NCBI RefSeq assembly: GCF_014633365.1
Contig: NC_068347.1
Span: forward strand, 23,086,433-23,150,432
Length of the DNA stretch: 64,000 nt
Direction of reading: 5' to 3'
Source: Diospyros lotus
Lineage: Eukaryota; Streptophyta; Magnoliopsida; Ericales; Ebenaceae
Shown: positions 9,901-20,869 of the stretch, in pieces
Layout: each line of letters begins with the position of its first letter
Position numbering within the stretch: the stretch's first letter is position 1
The notes under the pieces: generated by a model
Databases searched by the model: none
Seen by the model: the letters and a program-made list of their open reading frames with translations, nothing else
What the model was told of the DNA's origin: nothing
Translations under genes and position numbers: made by a program

Positions 9901-12422
9901 GACTATGCTCAAAGTGCCTTACATAGGTGCTGATAATTGTAAAACACCTGTTTGTGGGCAAAAAAAGAACATAGTCCCTTCTGGTGGTTGAAACCCATCC
10001 TCCCAAAAAAGGAATGAATAATATTAAGAGAAAGAACCTTGATGGCTTTATTATATTTTGAGCTTCAAGCAGGGTTGCAAACTGATTGATTGGAACTTAT
10101 GAAATATGCAGGTTTTAAAGAATATGGGGGAGATTCTGAAAGCTACTGGTGCCAGCTATTCCTCTGTTGTTAAGACAACAATTATGTATGCAAATTCGTA
10201 TCTTTGATTTGCGTTTGATTATTAGTCATGGATAGGTAGAAATGTTGTTGAATCTACATTACTTTCTTTCCTTGCAGGTTAGCTGACTTGAATGACTTCA
10301 AGAAAGTCAATGAAATTTATGCTAAATGTGAGTTTCCATTCTACAAATATGTTACTATTGTATCTTCGATATGTAGTTGGTTTTCTGGCAGCATTGCTCC
10401 TTCCCTATCCTAATTTTGCATTTTGTTGATCTCTTGTTGTAGCCATAGACTTTTATTCCCCATGTTTAGTAGGTGGCAGTATCCCCCTGCTACTACTCCC
10501 TTTTCCGCGAATAATGATGGGAAACTCTGAAACACAGAAGCGGAAAATACGGCCCGAAACCTTTTTTGGGTCATTTCTATAATTTGCGAAACGTTGCAAA
10601 ACATTCCGAGACCGTTTCGTAAATTACATAAAATGGCCGGAAACGCATTTCCGGCTATAGCCGCTCACGCCCGAATCCCAAAGCTCATTTTTCCCTCTCT
10701 TTTCAGTGTTCTTCTTCTTTCAGTGTTTTGTTTCCGAATCCTGAAGTCCCCTCTCACGGTTGTCAGAGCTTGCTAGGGTGCTCCCTCGCTTCCGGTTCCA
10801 ATTTGTTCACCGAAGATCACCCCTCTCTCAGTCGTCGAATCCCGAAGATTGAGCCTTGCCTCCGGTCGTTTGCTCTATTTGTTTGCCACCGGTCGTACCT
10901 TCTCTCGGTTGCTGCTAATTGTTCCACTTCCTTCTCTAAGTAACACACACACACACACGCACCCTCTCTGTGTTCATGCGCTAAGGGTATATGGTTATAT
11001 ATCTCTCTCTCTCTCTAGACACACACACTGACAAAGAAGTGGGCTCTCTCTCCGTCTATATCTGAACCCTGATCTGGATCTCTCTATATATACACATATA
11101 CACACAATGATAATGGATGAAGAAGGAAGTGGGCTTTTTCTAGACACACAGAATTTTTGTATGTCTAAGAAAATAAAAAATTCTAATTCTATCATTTTTT
11201 TTTTAAATTGAGCATAGATTAGGAAAATCAACACCATTTCCTGTTTTTCTTTCCAATTTTTAACAACTGACAGTAAAATCAACAATGCTACAAATTATAT
11301 TTAATTTGTTAATTTTCTATTTTAAAAATTATATTTACAAAAAAATCCCTATATTTTTTTAATTTACACTTTACCTCTCGTTTTTGTTTCTTACTTTTTT
11401 GGAAAAAATGCCATTTTTCCATTTCTGTTTCATATCGGAAATGTTTCTATTTCCGTTTCCATGCAACCTAGATGGGAAACACTACTGTGATCCTTTGTGT
11501 GTGCACTAAAAGCATGTGTACTGCCCACAAATCACATATTGCCAATTAGCACACAATTAAGTACCCTTTCTAGTTGCTACTCCTGGTATATCCTTGTTTA
11601 TTCCGTGTTTGATCGGAACATCTAAAATATGGTGCAATTTTTTTGTTGATTCTCATAATCTAGAATATGATATTCTTGATGTATGACTTATTATTGGAAA
11701 AATTCATTACTAGGGGGTATTAGTCACCATCTATGCAGGCATCAAAATATCTAGAATATGATTTTTTTTTTTTACTTAAAAAAAAAAAAAACTTTCAAAG
11801 TTCACTTAGCAATTGTCAATTTGTAGATAAATGTTCACCCTGCTTCATACATTAGCAACTTTCCCCAAATCAACACTTGACCCACTACAGGAAATAGTGT
11901 CCTGGATGGCCAGAACTTAATTCTCCTGGATGGTGCATTCTGTTGGCGGGAATGAATTTGTGATGTGTATGGGGTACTTTTTTCTTTTCTAGATTCCTTT
12001 ACTGTTGTGGATGTTTGTGGGGAAGCTTGCTTTAGCCTTTATATCTAAAGTGCATGAGCTTAAAATTGAAGCGACCGAAACAACTGACCTTGTGTCTTTC
12101 ACTAGTACAATTTTAATTAAGGCTTGATATCTTCTTGTTTACTCGTCATTCAGATGCCATAATTGGTTGAACCCATCTTTCTTTTCCTCCGTTTATCCAT
12201 CTTTTCCTTCAAAGAAAAAGAGAAATAAAGAACGAAAAGTTCAAAACACTCATACGACGAAGTTGCATTTGTATGGCCATTGGTACTTGATGTTCAACTT
12301 ATCTTGGTTATATGGTTTTTGTTGCAGACTTTCCATCACCTGCCCCAGCTCGTTCGACATATCAAGTAGCAGCTTTACCTCTAAATGCAAGAATTGAGAT
12401 CGAGTGCATTGCAGCACTCTGA
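6948..12422 (+). CDS. RIDA: Reactive intermediate/imine deaminase RidA, organelle-targeted
   Basis: Six exons joined in frame: 6948-7143, 9447-9562, 9710-9754, 10112-10185, 10278-10327 and 12328-12422, giving 191 residues. All introns are GT-AG. Residues 1-65 are rich in A, R, S and V and low in acids (starting MALTAWCAAARCF), a typical plastid or mitochondrial transit peptide. The mature part carries the YjgF/YER057c/UK114 signatures: KAPAALGPYSQAIK, LLFVSGVLGLIPE, KTTIMLADLNDF, VNEIYAKYFPSPAPARSTYQV and IEIECIA. The Arg of PARSTYQV is the conserved active-site arginine and the Glu pair near the C terminus is also kept. RidA enzymes hydrolyse reactive enamine/imine products of PLP enzymes such as threonine dehydratase, protecting branched-chain amino acid synthesis in plastids. 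Length fits the Arabidopsis protein. Intron 1 holds a solo LTR and intron 5 a candidate hAT insertion; the coding frame is unharmed. Confidence 0.93.
8157..9351. mobile_element. Solo LTR in RidA intron 1 (family of 47727-52888)
   Basis: The segment starts TGATGTGGTCACCAATCAAG and ends CTACACGCTGCGTCA, as do the 474 bp LTRs at 47727-48200 and 52415-52888. It is flanked by a perfect 5 bp direct repeat TCATA (8152-8156 and 9352-9356). With one LTR and no internal region this is a solo LTR. It is about 1195 bp rather than 474 because roughly 690 bp of unrelated sequence (about 8310-9010) sits inside. That extra DNA looks like part of another LTR (it has a GTGAACCACTATAAACC-type stretch near 8861). 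A 24 bp piece of the LTR (CAAGACCCGGCCCAAGGCTG and flanks) is also found just outside at 8098-8122. Confidence 0.8.
10526..11470. mobile_element. Candidate hAT-type insertion in RidA intron 5
   Basis: A 10 bp direct repeat GATGGGAAAC sits at 10516-10525 and 11471-11480. The ends between are weakly inverted: the left starts TCTGAAACACAGAAGCGGAAA; the right end, read backwards, starts TAGGTTGCATGGAAACGGAAA, a hAT-like terminus. The interior is GC-richer than the intron around it (10640-10940) and has a CA repeat at about 10943-10958. The ends match only partly, so the class is uncertain. Confidence 0.4.
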
Positions 12423-12512
12423 AGTAGTTCAAACAGATTGCAGGAAACTCAAAGCTAGAGCTCAAGCTGGGACTACGTTAGAATTTTAGATCTGGAAATC
12501 TGGTTCAATTAA

Positions 12513-12518
12513 AATAAA
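12513..12518 (+). terminator. Poly(A) signal of RidA
   Basis: AATAAA about 90 bases after the RidA stop codon. It is a plausible polyadenylation element; no transcript evidence is available here. Confidence 0.4.
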
Positions 12519-12903
12519 GCAGCTAAAAGAAATGAAACCCTACTGATATAAGGGGGCGGTTACCTAGATGAGGATTCCTAGTAGCAGTTTCTCGGAGTTG
12601 GATTTCAAATTGATGTATGAAGCCTTTTCAGCTAATCTGAACTTCACTGCCGTCTTTATGAATTGCCTGGTGGCTCAACTGTATGATCATGGGACGTTCT
12701 TGTCCAATTTGGAGCCACATTTTGGGATTCGGATTCCAATGAAGTTCACTTTCAGAGCATCTGCTTTTCATGGTTGTTGTCATGGCCCTATGGCACAAGG
12801 TCCCTAATATTCGGTTCTGTTTTGGACCAAATGTGTTGGTTGAAATGGGATGAAAATCTCGTTCGGCCAATACAATCAGTCTTCTCGGATCAAATATCGT
12901 TAC

Positions 12904-13268
12904 TGTTGTTCTCCTGTGTAAGTATGTGTATGTCTCTGTATTTATGTATATGAAAAAGAAGAAGAAGCAAACCACAACTATTCAAAATTGCATATAAGGA
13001 TTAATTGGTTTAGCTTAAGCGCCTACGTCCACGATAGAGAGAGGAGCAAAATCCTCTATCAAGAGAAAGTTTATGTACAAGAAGAGGAGAGCAAGTTGCA
13101 ATGGCCTTTAAACCCTAGTCTGTTATACCCATTTTTACACAGATGGGAATACTTCCTGTTTATATAGGTTTTGAGGTAAAATCCTAAACTTGCAAATAGG
13201 AAATAGGCTTAAATAGGATCTTGGGTTGAAATATATTTAGGCTTGAGAATGAGAGGCACAACCTAACA
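12904..13268 (-). repeat. 3' LTR of copia element
   Basis: A 365 bp direct repeat of 19546-19895. On the minus strand it starts TGTTAGGTTGTGCCTCTC. A TATATAGG stretch near 13160 may be promoter-related. It sits next to target duplication GTTAC on its outer side. Confidence 0.85.
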
Positions 13269-13639
13269 AATTCCTACGTTGCCTTGAATTCCCTATAAAA
13301 ATCATTAAACATGGAGGACTCAGAACTCCCCTTCCATCAAAATGCCCTCAGAGGGCAATCTCAAGTGCTAATGACACCATTCAAGGCCAAGTAATGCTTA
13401 AACTACTTGCCCCAAAACGACCTAGTCAATATATAGTTGGGTTGTTTTCACTATCAACTTTTTTTACAATGATGCTTCCTTGAGCATATAAAATAATATT
13501 GAACCTTCACGTGTATCATATTTTCCCTGAACATTTGATACGTAGTCAAGTAAATAATACTTTAACTATCACAATAGACAACAATCATCTCTTGATCCCA
13601 ATTGAGCTCACAACATAAACCTCTATCCAAAATAGCCTC

Positions 13640-14370
13640 TTTGATAGCTTTAGTCATCACCATATATTTTGTTTTTGTAGTAGAAAGTGTAACTAAGATT
13701 GCAAAGTAGACTTCCAACTAATAGCACCAGTACCCCCAACAAAATACATAACGTGTGAATGACTTTCTTTTGTCAAGATCACATGTAAAGTTTGAATCAA
13801 CCTAACCAACCAAATTACCATCACAATTTTCAAACTCCAAACAAGTGTTAAATAGTCTTTTTCAAGTATCTCAAAACCCATTTCACTACTTGCCAATCTT
13901 AGGGTTTTCCATGTACCTACTAAGGGGTGTACTAACATGTTGAGCATCTCTCATGCCAAAATGACCTAAGACCTTCTCAATATTTCATTTGTTAAGAATA
14001 ATTTACCTATTTTCCTATCCTGTTGAATCTCCATCCTAAAAAATTTCTTAGTTGCTCCCAAGTCTTTTATTTTAAACTCAACTCAATTGTGCTTTCAACT
14101 TATGAACTTTCGATATATCTTTAGCAGTAATTAACATATTATTCACATAAAACAACAAATATATAAACGATCTATTTGTTAGCTTGAAATAAGCACAACC
14201 ATCATAATTGCTCCTCGAAAAATTATAACTAATTATGAATGCATTGAATCTTTTGTACCACTGCTTCGTAGATTGTTTAAGACCATACATAGACTTATTT
14301 AACAAGCAAACATGATATTTCTTACCTTTAACAATGAACCCTTCAGGCTGTTACATATAAATTTGCTCCT
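13640..14370 (-). pseudogene. Copia RNase H and C-terminal reverse transcriptase remnants
   Basis: The minus strand carries LLNKSMYGLKQSTKQWYKRF, the reverse-transcriptase block usually written [14 protein letters not shown], followed by FYVNNMLITAKD, where the catalytic YVDDM motif has become YVNNM. Both aspartates lost means no polymerase activity. Beyond it (13693-13947) there is RNase H-linker sequence with frameshifts. An in-frame stop replaces a residue just before QPEGFIVKGKKY. These fragments form one decayed pol reading frame. Confidence 0.75.
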
Positions 14371-14387
14371 CTAATTCACCATGTAAG

Positions 14388-15973
14388 TGTTGAATATGAG
14401 CCCTAAAGACCAATTTTAGTGACACAAAGGGACTCGATTTTGTAATTCTTTAAATATTATTTAAATGACAAGTTTATATTTTTATTTAAATTGTAATATG
14501 ATTTAAATTAAATATATATTCATTAGTATAATAAGAAACGAATACCATTATTAAAGTGTTAAAAATATGAGTTACGGATAATTCACAGTTCGTTATGCTA
14601 TGAACACGTTCTTGGCCATAGAGTTCCTAACCTGGATAGTAGCAACTCGTAAAGACCAGCACACCGTCTTCCTCATTGTTCAGCATGAGATACTGAAAGA
14701 TAAGATTGGTAAGTCTCATGCCATTCTGTATGAGATATAGAAGAAAGATGAGTGTGTGCTCGTTATAAGAACGAATTCACTGAACGGGATTGTTAACATT
14801 GAATCACATGGGTTATATCTCACGGATCAATGATTCAATGTTAGCTACAACTAGTCCCTAGAATTGAGATGACATGGATATCTGTGTATTGGTGGATTAG
14901 GATATCAACGATATTATATACTTGTTCTAATCAGGAACAATCATGCGTATCTATATGCCTAGTTCAATGATGCATGAGATATGTGTGCATCAGACATAAA
15001 ATCTATCACTTCGAGATTTATAAGAAGGATTTCATGTGCGATGCAATAATCACTTGATAGTAAATCATTGGTTGAGGTAATATGACGATGAAATGTGTGT
15101 TCTATAAGGTTGTGTCATAATTAGTTAAGATTGAATTTGGATTTGGTTATATAACGAGATTAAGATATTTGACTTGCTGTCTATGATCTCATATCTTGTT
15201 GTGATATAGGATGATAGAATGATTGTATTACATGGTATCGTAGTAAAATGTTCACAATACTCATTTCACAATAAATTGGGTAATCATGACATATTGCTAG
15301 ATGTCACTCATGATTTATGAGAATTAATAATTGATTATTCTTATTACCAATTTAATTGTAAACCCAAAAAGTCCTACCCAATAAGAAATCACTTTTAAAT
15401 AGAAGAAGGATAAATTAGTAATTTTGAAATTACTAATTATAATACATTTATTTATTAGATAAATAAAAATAATTAAATGATCATATTGTGAATATAGTTA
15501 TTTAATTATTAATAATTGAATTGAGATTTTTGCTAGCATATTAAGCATGGCCCAATGGCACTAGTTGGATTGGGCTTGTTAAGTCCAGCCTAATAGAACA
15601 CTAGGGTTTTCAATGGTGCTCTATAAATAGCACCATAAACCCATGAAACATACTTCTTGAATAGTTGGAGAATTGGGAGAATTCTTAGAGAAGTGTATGT
15701 GTGTGAATTTATATTGAGTTAGAAATTTTGAGAAAATTTCTACTTCTTCTTCTCTTGAAACTTTTGGATCTAAGTGATTTCGGTTGGATCAACTCAACAT
15801 TCTACACTTGGAGAATTATACGGTAGGTAACCTTACGGTGAAATTGGATTTCGTCAACAGGTATTCTTTCGTCTTGCCTTCAATTTTTATAAACCATATT
15901 TTATAAAAAAACGTAATACCTGTAAAAATTATTTTTATTCTGTTGCGTATGATGAGATCTATATTTCCCAATA
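14388..15973. mobile_element. Solo LTR nested in copia reverse transcriptase
   Basis: The copia frame on the minus strand runs LYVKTTF just right of 15974 and resumes LHGELEEQIYM just left of 14388, so 1586 bp were inserted between adjacent codons. The insert starts TGTTGAATATGAGCCC and ends TTTCCCAATA, like an LTR with a decayed CA end. The flanks are GTAAG (14383-14387) and ATATG (15974-15978), a possible 5 bp target duplication with two changes. A TATA box (CTATAAATAGC) at about 15620 points rightwards. No internal region or second LTR is present. Confidence 0.65.
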
Positions 15974-18050
15974 ATATGAATGTTGTTTTAACGTATAGTT
16001 GTTTTAACTCAAAATCATGCATGGCAACTAAAGATGACAACATTCAAATGTAAAAGTGTTTCACAACAAGAGAAAATACATCGTTGAAATTAACACCTTG
16101 TACCTGACTGTATCTCTTAGCAATAAACCTTGCCTTGTATATGGCATTTTCAACTCCTAGAGTTCCTTCTTTCATCTTAAAGACCCATTTGCGACCAACT
16201 ATCTTTTTTCCCTTTGGGCTGTGTTACTAACTCCCAAGTGCCACTTTTATGTAGAGATTTCGTCTCTTATTTCAGAGCAACTAGCCATTTTTTTAAATTT
16301 TCATTTGAAATAGTCTGCAAATAGGTGGAAGGCTAACCTACACTCTCAATATCCTCAGCAACTGCCAAGGTCTAGGCAACCAATTTAGAATAAGTAGCAT
16401 ATCTATCTATTTTCTTTATCACCATCCTCACTCTATCTCTTGCAATAGAGTATAGTTGTGGTTCAGATGATTGTTGAACTTCCATTAGGCTTAATAAAGA
16501 TTTAGCTTGTGAAGTGGAATGTGGTTTATAATGAATGGCTTGCCATGAAACATCAATTTCAAATTCAAGCTTTTCAGCTGATTGTTTCTGTGTGTTTGCA
16601 TAAAAAACACCAAACTCCTTTCTTAGGTAAAGAATGGAATTTTCATAAAAAAATGACATCTTTTCTAATTAAGAGTTTTGGGGACTTAGGATCAGGAAAC
16701 TATAATTTACTACCTTTAACTCTCAAAGCATAACTTGGAAATATGCATTTTTTAGATCTAGGTTCTAATTTTCCATCATTCACATGTATATATGTATGGT
16801 GTCCGATAAATTTTAAATCAGAATAATTAGCATGAGTACTGGACTGTACCTCTTCAGAAGTCTTGAAGTCAATGGCTATTGAAAAAGATCGATTCATCAA
16901 GTGACAAGTAGTGGAAATAGTTTCTTCTCAAAAATCTCTTGCTAATCCTGCATTGGAAAGCATACACCTTGGCTTTTCCAAAAAAGTCATATTCATGCAT
17001 TCTGCCACACCATTTTGTTGGAGGGTCTTCCTCACAATGCGATGTCTCACAGTTCCCTTAATTTTGTAGAACTAATTAAACTCTTCACTATAGAACTCAA
17101 CTCCATTAGTTATTTTGAGCCTTTTAATTTATTTCCTTGTTTGCTTTTCAATCAAGATCTTCCATTACTTAAAGGTCTTGAACACCTCATCCTTGTGCTT
17201 TAAGAAATAAACCTAAACTTTTTTCGAAAAATCATCAATGAAAGTTACAATATGTCTAGTTGGACTTGACTTTGGCCAGACCCCAAAGGTTAAAATGAAT
17301 GTAGTCAACACTGCCCTTGGTCTTATGAGTATCTAGGTTAATACTAATCACCTTCTATTTTCCAAAAACACAATGTACTCACAGAATTCTAGCTTTCTTA
17401 TTTTCTGTCCTTTGTGGAGATCTTTCTTGCTAAGTATTGTCAAGCCTTTCTTACTCATGTGACCCAACCTCATGTGCCAAAATTTGGTAACATCCAAATC
17501 TAACATAGATGATGAAACTATAGTTGAACCTTTTATAATAGATACATACAAACTCCCAGATTTCTTGGCCTTTATTACTATTAGAGCACCCTTGGAAACT
17601 TGCAAAATTGCACTTTCAGCTGTATACTTACATCCATTGCTATCAAGAATACCTAAAGAGATAAGGTTCTTCTTCAAGTCTGGAACATGTCAGACATCTA
17701 TCAATGTCCTCACTATCCCATCATGCATATGAGTTATGACTGTACCCAACCCAATAACCTTGCATGCTGCATTGTTACCCATTAACACAATCCCATAATT
17801 GACTGATTCATAAGATGAAAACTAGTTCTTATTTGGGCATATGCTGTACGAACAACTAGAATCCATTGTCCACTCACCCTTCATCTTTCCTTCAACATTA
17901 GTAGCAACAAGAACACCAACATCAAAATTCTCCTCTGCAACACCAACTTGGCCAGTGTTTGGGTTTTTCTTCTTTTGTTCTTCTTTCCTTTTCAATTTCT
18001 TGCATTCGTTCATAGTATGCCCTTTGTTCTTGTAGTAATGACATGTTAAG
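15974..18050 (-). pseudogene. Copia protease, integrase and N-terminal RT remnants
   Basis: On the minus strand, from right to left: a zinc knuckle CHYYKNKGHTMNEC in which the second cysteine became tyrosine (about 18000-18045); the protease active-site region EWTMDSSCSYSICPN, where the usual DSG is DSS (about 17830-17880); a GAG-pre-integrase block FWHMRLGHMSKKGLTILSKK (17348-17677); scattered integrase pieces (16372-17340); and the start of reverse transcriptase up to LYVKTTF. Several frameshifts and stops separate them. Confidence 0.75.
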
Positions 18051-18070
18051 TTCTTGTGTTAAGACTTGGA

Positions 18071-18590
18071 TCACCCCTTCCTTTTGTTTTCTTCTTGCTT
18101 TCTTTCTTTTGGTCCATCTTTGGCAACCAAACCTTTAGCTTGATTATCACCTTTAGTAATAATCTCATTGTCAATCAGATCTTTAAAAAGAAATGATGCC
18201 TTAACATCCTTAAAAAATAAGATTTCCTTGCCATAAAACATTGTATCTCGAAAATGCTTATAGAATAATGGTAATGAACACAACAATTTCAAGGTGACAT
18301 CCTCCTCGTCAATCTCTATTCTAAGATTTTCTAAATCTAACAAAATAGTTGTATTCATTAATATAAGTTTTAATCGATGTACCTTCTTACATTTGGAAAC
18401 TGTAGACTGTAGCTTGTGATGAAGTTTATCAATCAAGGTTTTCATCGTGTATAGAGACTCCAATTTTGCCCAAAGTCTTGTAGTAGAATTTTCCTTAATG
18501 ACTTCCTTGAGTACTTCGTTTGTCAAGGCAAAACTAATGCACCCATCAAAATTCTCGATATCAAATCTTGTTGTAGATATTTTTGAAAAT
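18071..18590 (-). pseudogene. Copia gag remnant
   Basis: A 151-codon stretch TNEVLKEVIKENSTTRLWAK plus about 20 codons upstream (STTRFDIENFDG) match the UBN2-type copia gag. The FDIENFDG start is joined almost directly to LTNEVLKE, while intact relatives have about 60 residues between, so an internal deletion is likely. No proper start codon is left. It would have encoded the capsid protein of the element. Confidence 0.7.
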
Positions 18591-18599
18591 CAATTATTG

Positions 18600-19528
18600 T
18601 GTCATGAATAAAGGTTTATTAAAAGTTCAAAATAATCTTTTTGGACTAAAAGACATAAATTTCCCATATGTAGGGGGTTCCACACAAATGCTCAAAGTAG
18701 ATAACTCCGACATTTGAAAATTTTTTTAGGAAGATAATTAATCATCTATAAAGAATTTTATTTATAAAAGAATTATAAAATGCATGGATGATTGTTATCT
18801 ATAAGAATCCTAATATTTTAAGCGGATTAGGATTTATCAAGATGAATGTTATTTTTATCATAATTCTAATGGGTTCTAGAATAGCAAAATAGATGTTATT
18901 ATAAGAATACTAATCCCGTGACACTTTGGATTATTCCATATTTCTCTATAAATAAGTAAACACTCATTTATGAAAAACTACGCATATGATACTAGTTTCA
19001 ATACAGTTTCATTATCTTTAGTGTCTGACGTAAATATCAAAATATTTGTGCAGAGATCTCCCCGTGCTCTTTGATTATTTTTTTATGTTTGCAGACTTAA
19101 GTGGTTTGACGATGACGTTTCTAGGTAAATTAATTCATTGTTATATTCAGACAACAACAATTAACGCCGTCCGTAGAAAATGTTCAAAAAGCCTAAGAGT
19201 ATTATAATTGCAGATAATACAACAACGTCCCCAAACAAATAAATCTATTGTTATATCTATGCAATAATAGTACGTAATGACAAAATATAGGACAATGGCC
19301 ATCCAAAAATAGAGAACGACAGTTGCTTGAGAAACATATAAGATAATTATCCTAGGCAAGAACTGTGAAACTGTCAACAAAAGCAAAAACGTAGAGGGCT
19401 GTTGAAAGAAGTTGAAATTTTTTGACTGAGACAAAAACAGTCGGTGGAGGCTAAAGAGGAAAAATTAACCATGGCTTTTGCTTGTGTTGACGGAAGCAAA
19501 AAAGGGAGTATAGTTGACGATGACGTTG
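18600..19528. repeat. Extra DNA in copia leader, possibly another LTR
   Basis: Copia leaders between primer site and gag are normally short, but here about 900 bp intervene. Part of it (18600-19152) begins TGTCATGAATAAAGG, has a TATA box (CTCTATAAATAAG) near 18948 and ends in a CAGACA, as an LTR might. No target duplication was found, so this is only a candidate nested insertion. Confidence 0.35.
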
Positions 19529-19545
19529 GTAGCTTTGATATCAGT

Positions 19546-19895
19546 TTTTTGTTCCTTTGTGCAAGTATATGTGTGTGTGTATATATATATATCTATGTAT
19601 ATGAAAAGGAAAAAAAAGAGAAACACAACTATTCAAAATTACATAAAAAGATTTACATGATTCGGTGTAACCCTACGTCCACGATAAAGAGATGAGCAAA
19701 ATCCACTATCAGTAGAAAATTTATGTACAAGAAAGAGAGAGCAAGCTGTAATGGCCTTCAAAAACCATAGTCTCTCGATACCCATTTTTACATAAATGGG
19801 AACATTTCCTATTTATATGGGTTTTGGGGTAAATTGGGAGGATATTTGGCTAAAATATGTTTTCTGGGCTAGAGAATAAGAGGCACAACCTAACA
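19546..19895 (-). repeat. 5' LTR of copia element
   Basis: About 350 bp, direct repeat of 12904-13268, ending on the plus strand in CACAACCTAACA next to GTTAC. Inside the element it adjoins the primer binding site at 19529-19543. A TG/TA microsatellite at 19571-19590 has expanded in this copy. Confidence 0.85.
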
Positions 19896-19900
19896 GTTAC

Positions 19901-20860
19901 TCATGGCACAATTTATAGTTGAAATTCATCGTGTACTGTTTGTTTTTTAGTCATATTATTGTGTGATAATAAACTTGTGAAAGAGTATTTAAGAACAAAG
20001 GAAGGTGGCAAGTAGGGTCTACTCCATTTGGCACTATTGCTCATTGCCTATAGAGATTGAAATGAATCACTGTTTTCATGTCACTTTCACTCTATTTCAA
20101 TTGTTGAGCATCAAATCAAATATAGCTTTCATATCTTGTGATTTAATTAAGAATAGCAAATTTATGCCTTAGCTTTTAATTTGAATACAAAATACATGAT
20201 TTCAAATGCCTTGTGGCTTATAGGTCGATACATTTTACTTGTATGTTTGAAATGGATAAAACATAAAATAATTGATTACACTTACCAAATGCATATATTA
20301 TGCAATGTACTATTTTGAACTTTAAAAGTTTGGTAAATTTTAGGTAGCACTCTTGAAGTTTGTCTAAATTATATTGATTATTTTTGTATTTTTAAAAATA
20401 TTATTAATCTCCATCGTTGATAAGAAAATACTTCAATTGACAATTTTAACCCATGCTTAAAAATGCTCATCTTTCTTTCTTTCTTCCTATGCTATCTCTT
20501 ACTCGTGTGTATGTGTTCTAGGTTTGTTCTATAACAACACATTTTTCGAGTGTGTGATGATCTTTAACATGTTGAGATTTTTTTAATAGTTGCACTTAGA
20601 TTTCAAAGTTTTTTAAAATTCTATTTGTATCTCTTAACGGAACATCCTTAATAATATTAAAGTTTAGACATGTAATTAAAATAATCCACAAAACATAGTC
20701 TAGATTATAACTTAAGGAAGAAATACATACCTTTTAATATATAAATGCATCTATAAAATATAGAGGTTTAGAATTACATTATAAAGTAGATACAAAAATA
20801 CTCATACTAGCAAGTTAGTCATGTATCTTATCCTTACCCTTATTTGTTACTGTCTTACTA
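19901..20860. other. AT-rich intergenic DNA, no gene seen
   Basis: No recognisable protein, RNA gene or clear repeat end was found. Codon-like structure is absent on both strands. Confidence 0.5.
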
Positions 20861-20869
20861 GTTGTTAGA

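Larger units (their letters stand above)
12904..19895 (-). mobile_element. Full-length, decayed Ty1/copia retrotransposon
   Basis: Two direct LTRs bound the element: 12904-13268 (3' LTR) and about 19546-19895 (5' LTR). They share, for example, the ACAACTATTCAAAATT, CCTACGTCCACGATA and AGAGGCACAACCTAACA blocks. The flanks carry a perfect target duplication GTTAC at 12899-12903 and 19896-19900. Read on the minus strand, the 5' LTR is followed by TGATATCAAAGCTACC (19529-19543), a slightly mutated initiator-methionine tRNA primer binding site. The coding order is gag, protease, integrase, reverse transcriptase, RNase H, which is the copia order. All domains are broken by stops, frameshifts and key-residue changes, so it is dead. 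A 1.6 kb solo LTR (14388-15973) is nested inside, and about 900 bp of extra DNA lies between the primer site and gag. Confidence 0.88.

Noticed and set aside
12568..12807. 79-codon open frame after RidA
   Set aside because: No recognisable domain; it may be 3' UTR or chance. Not enough support for a gene.
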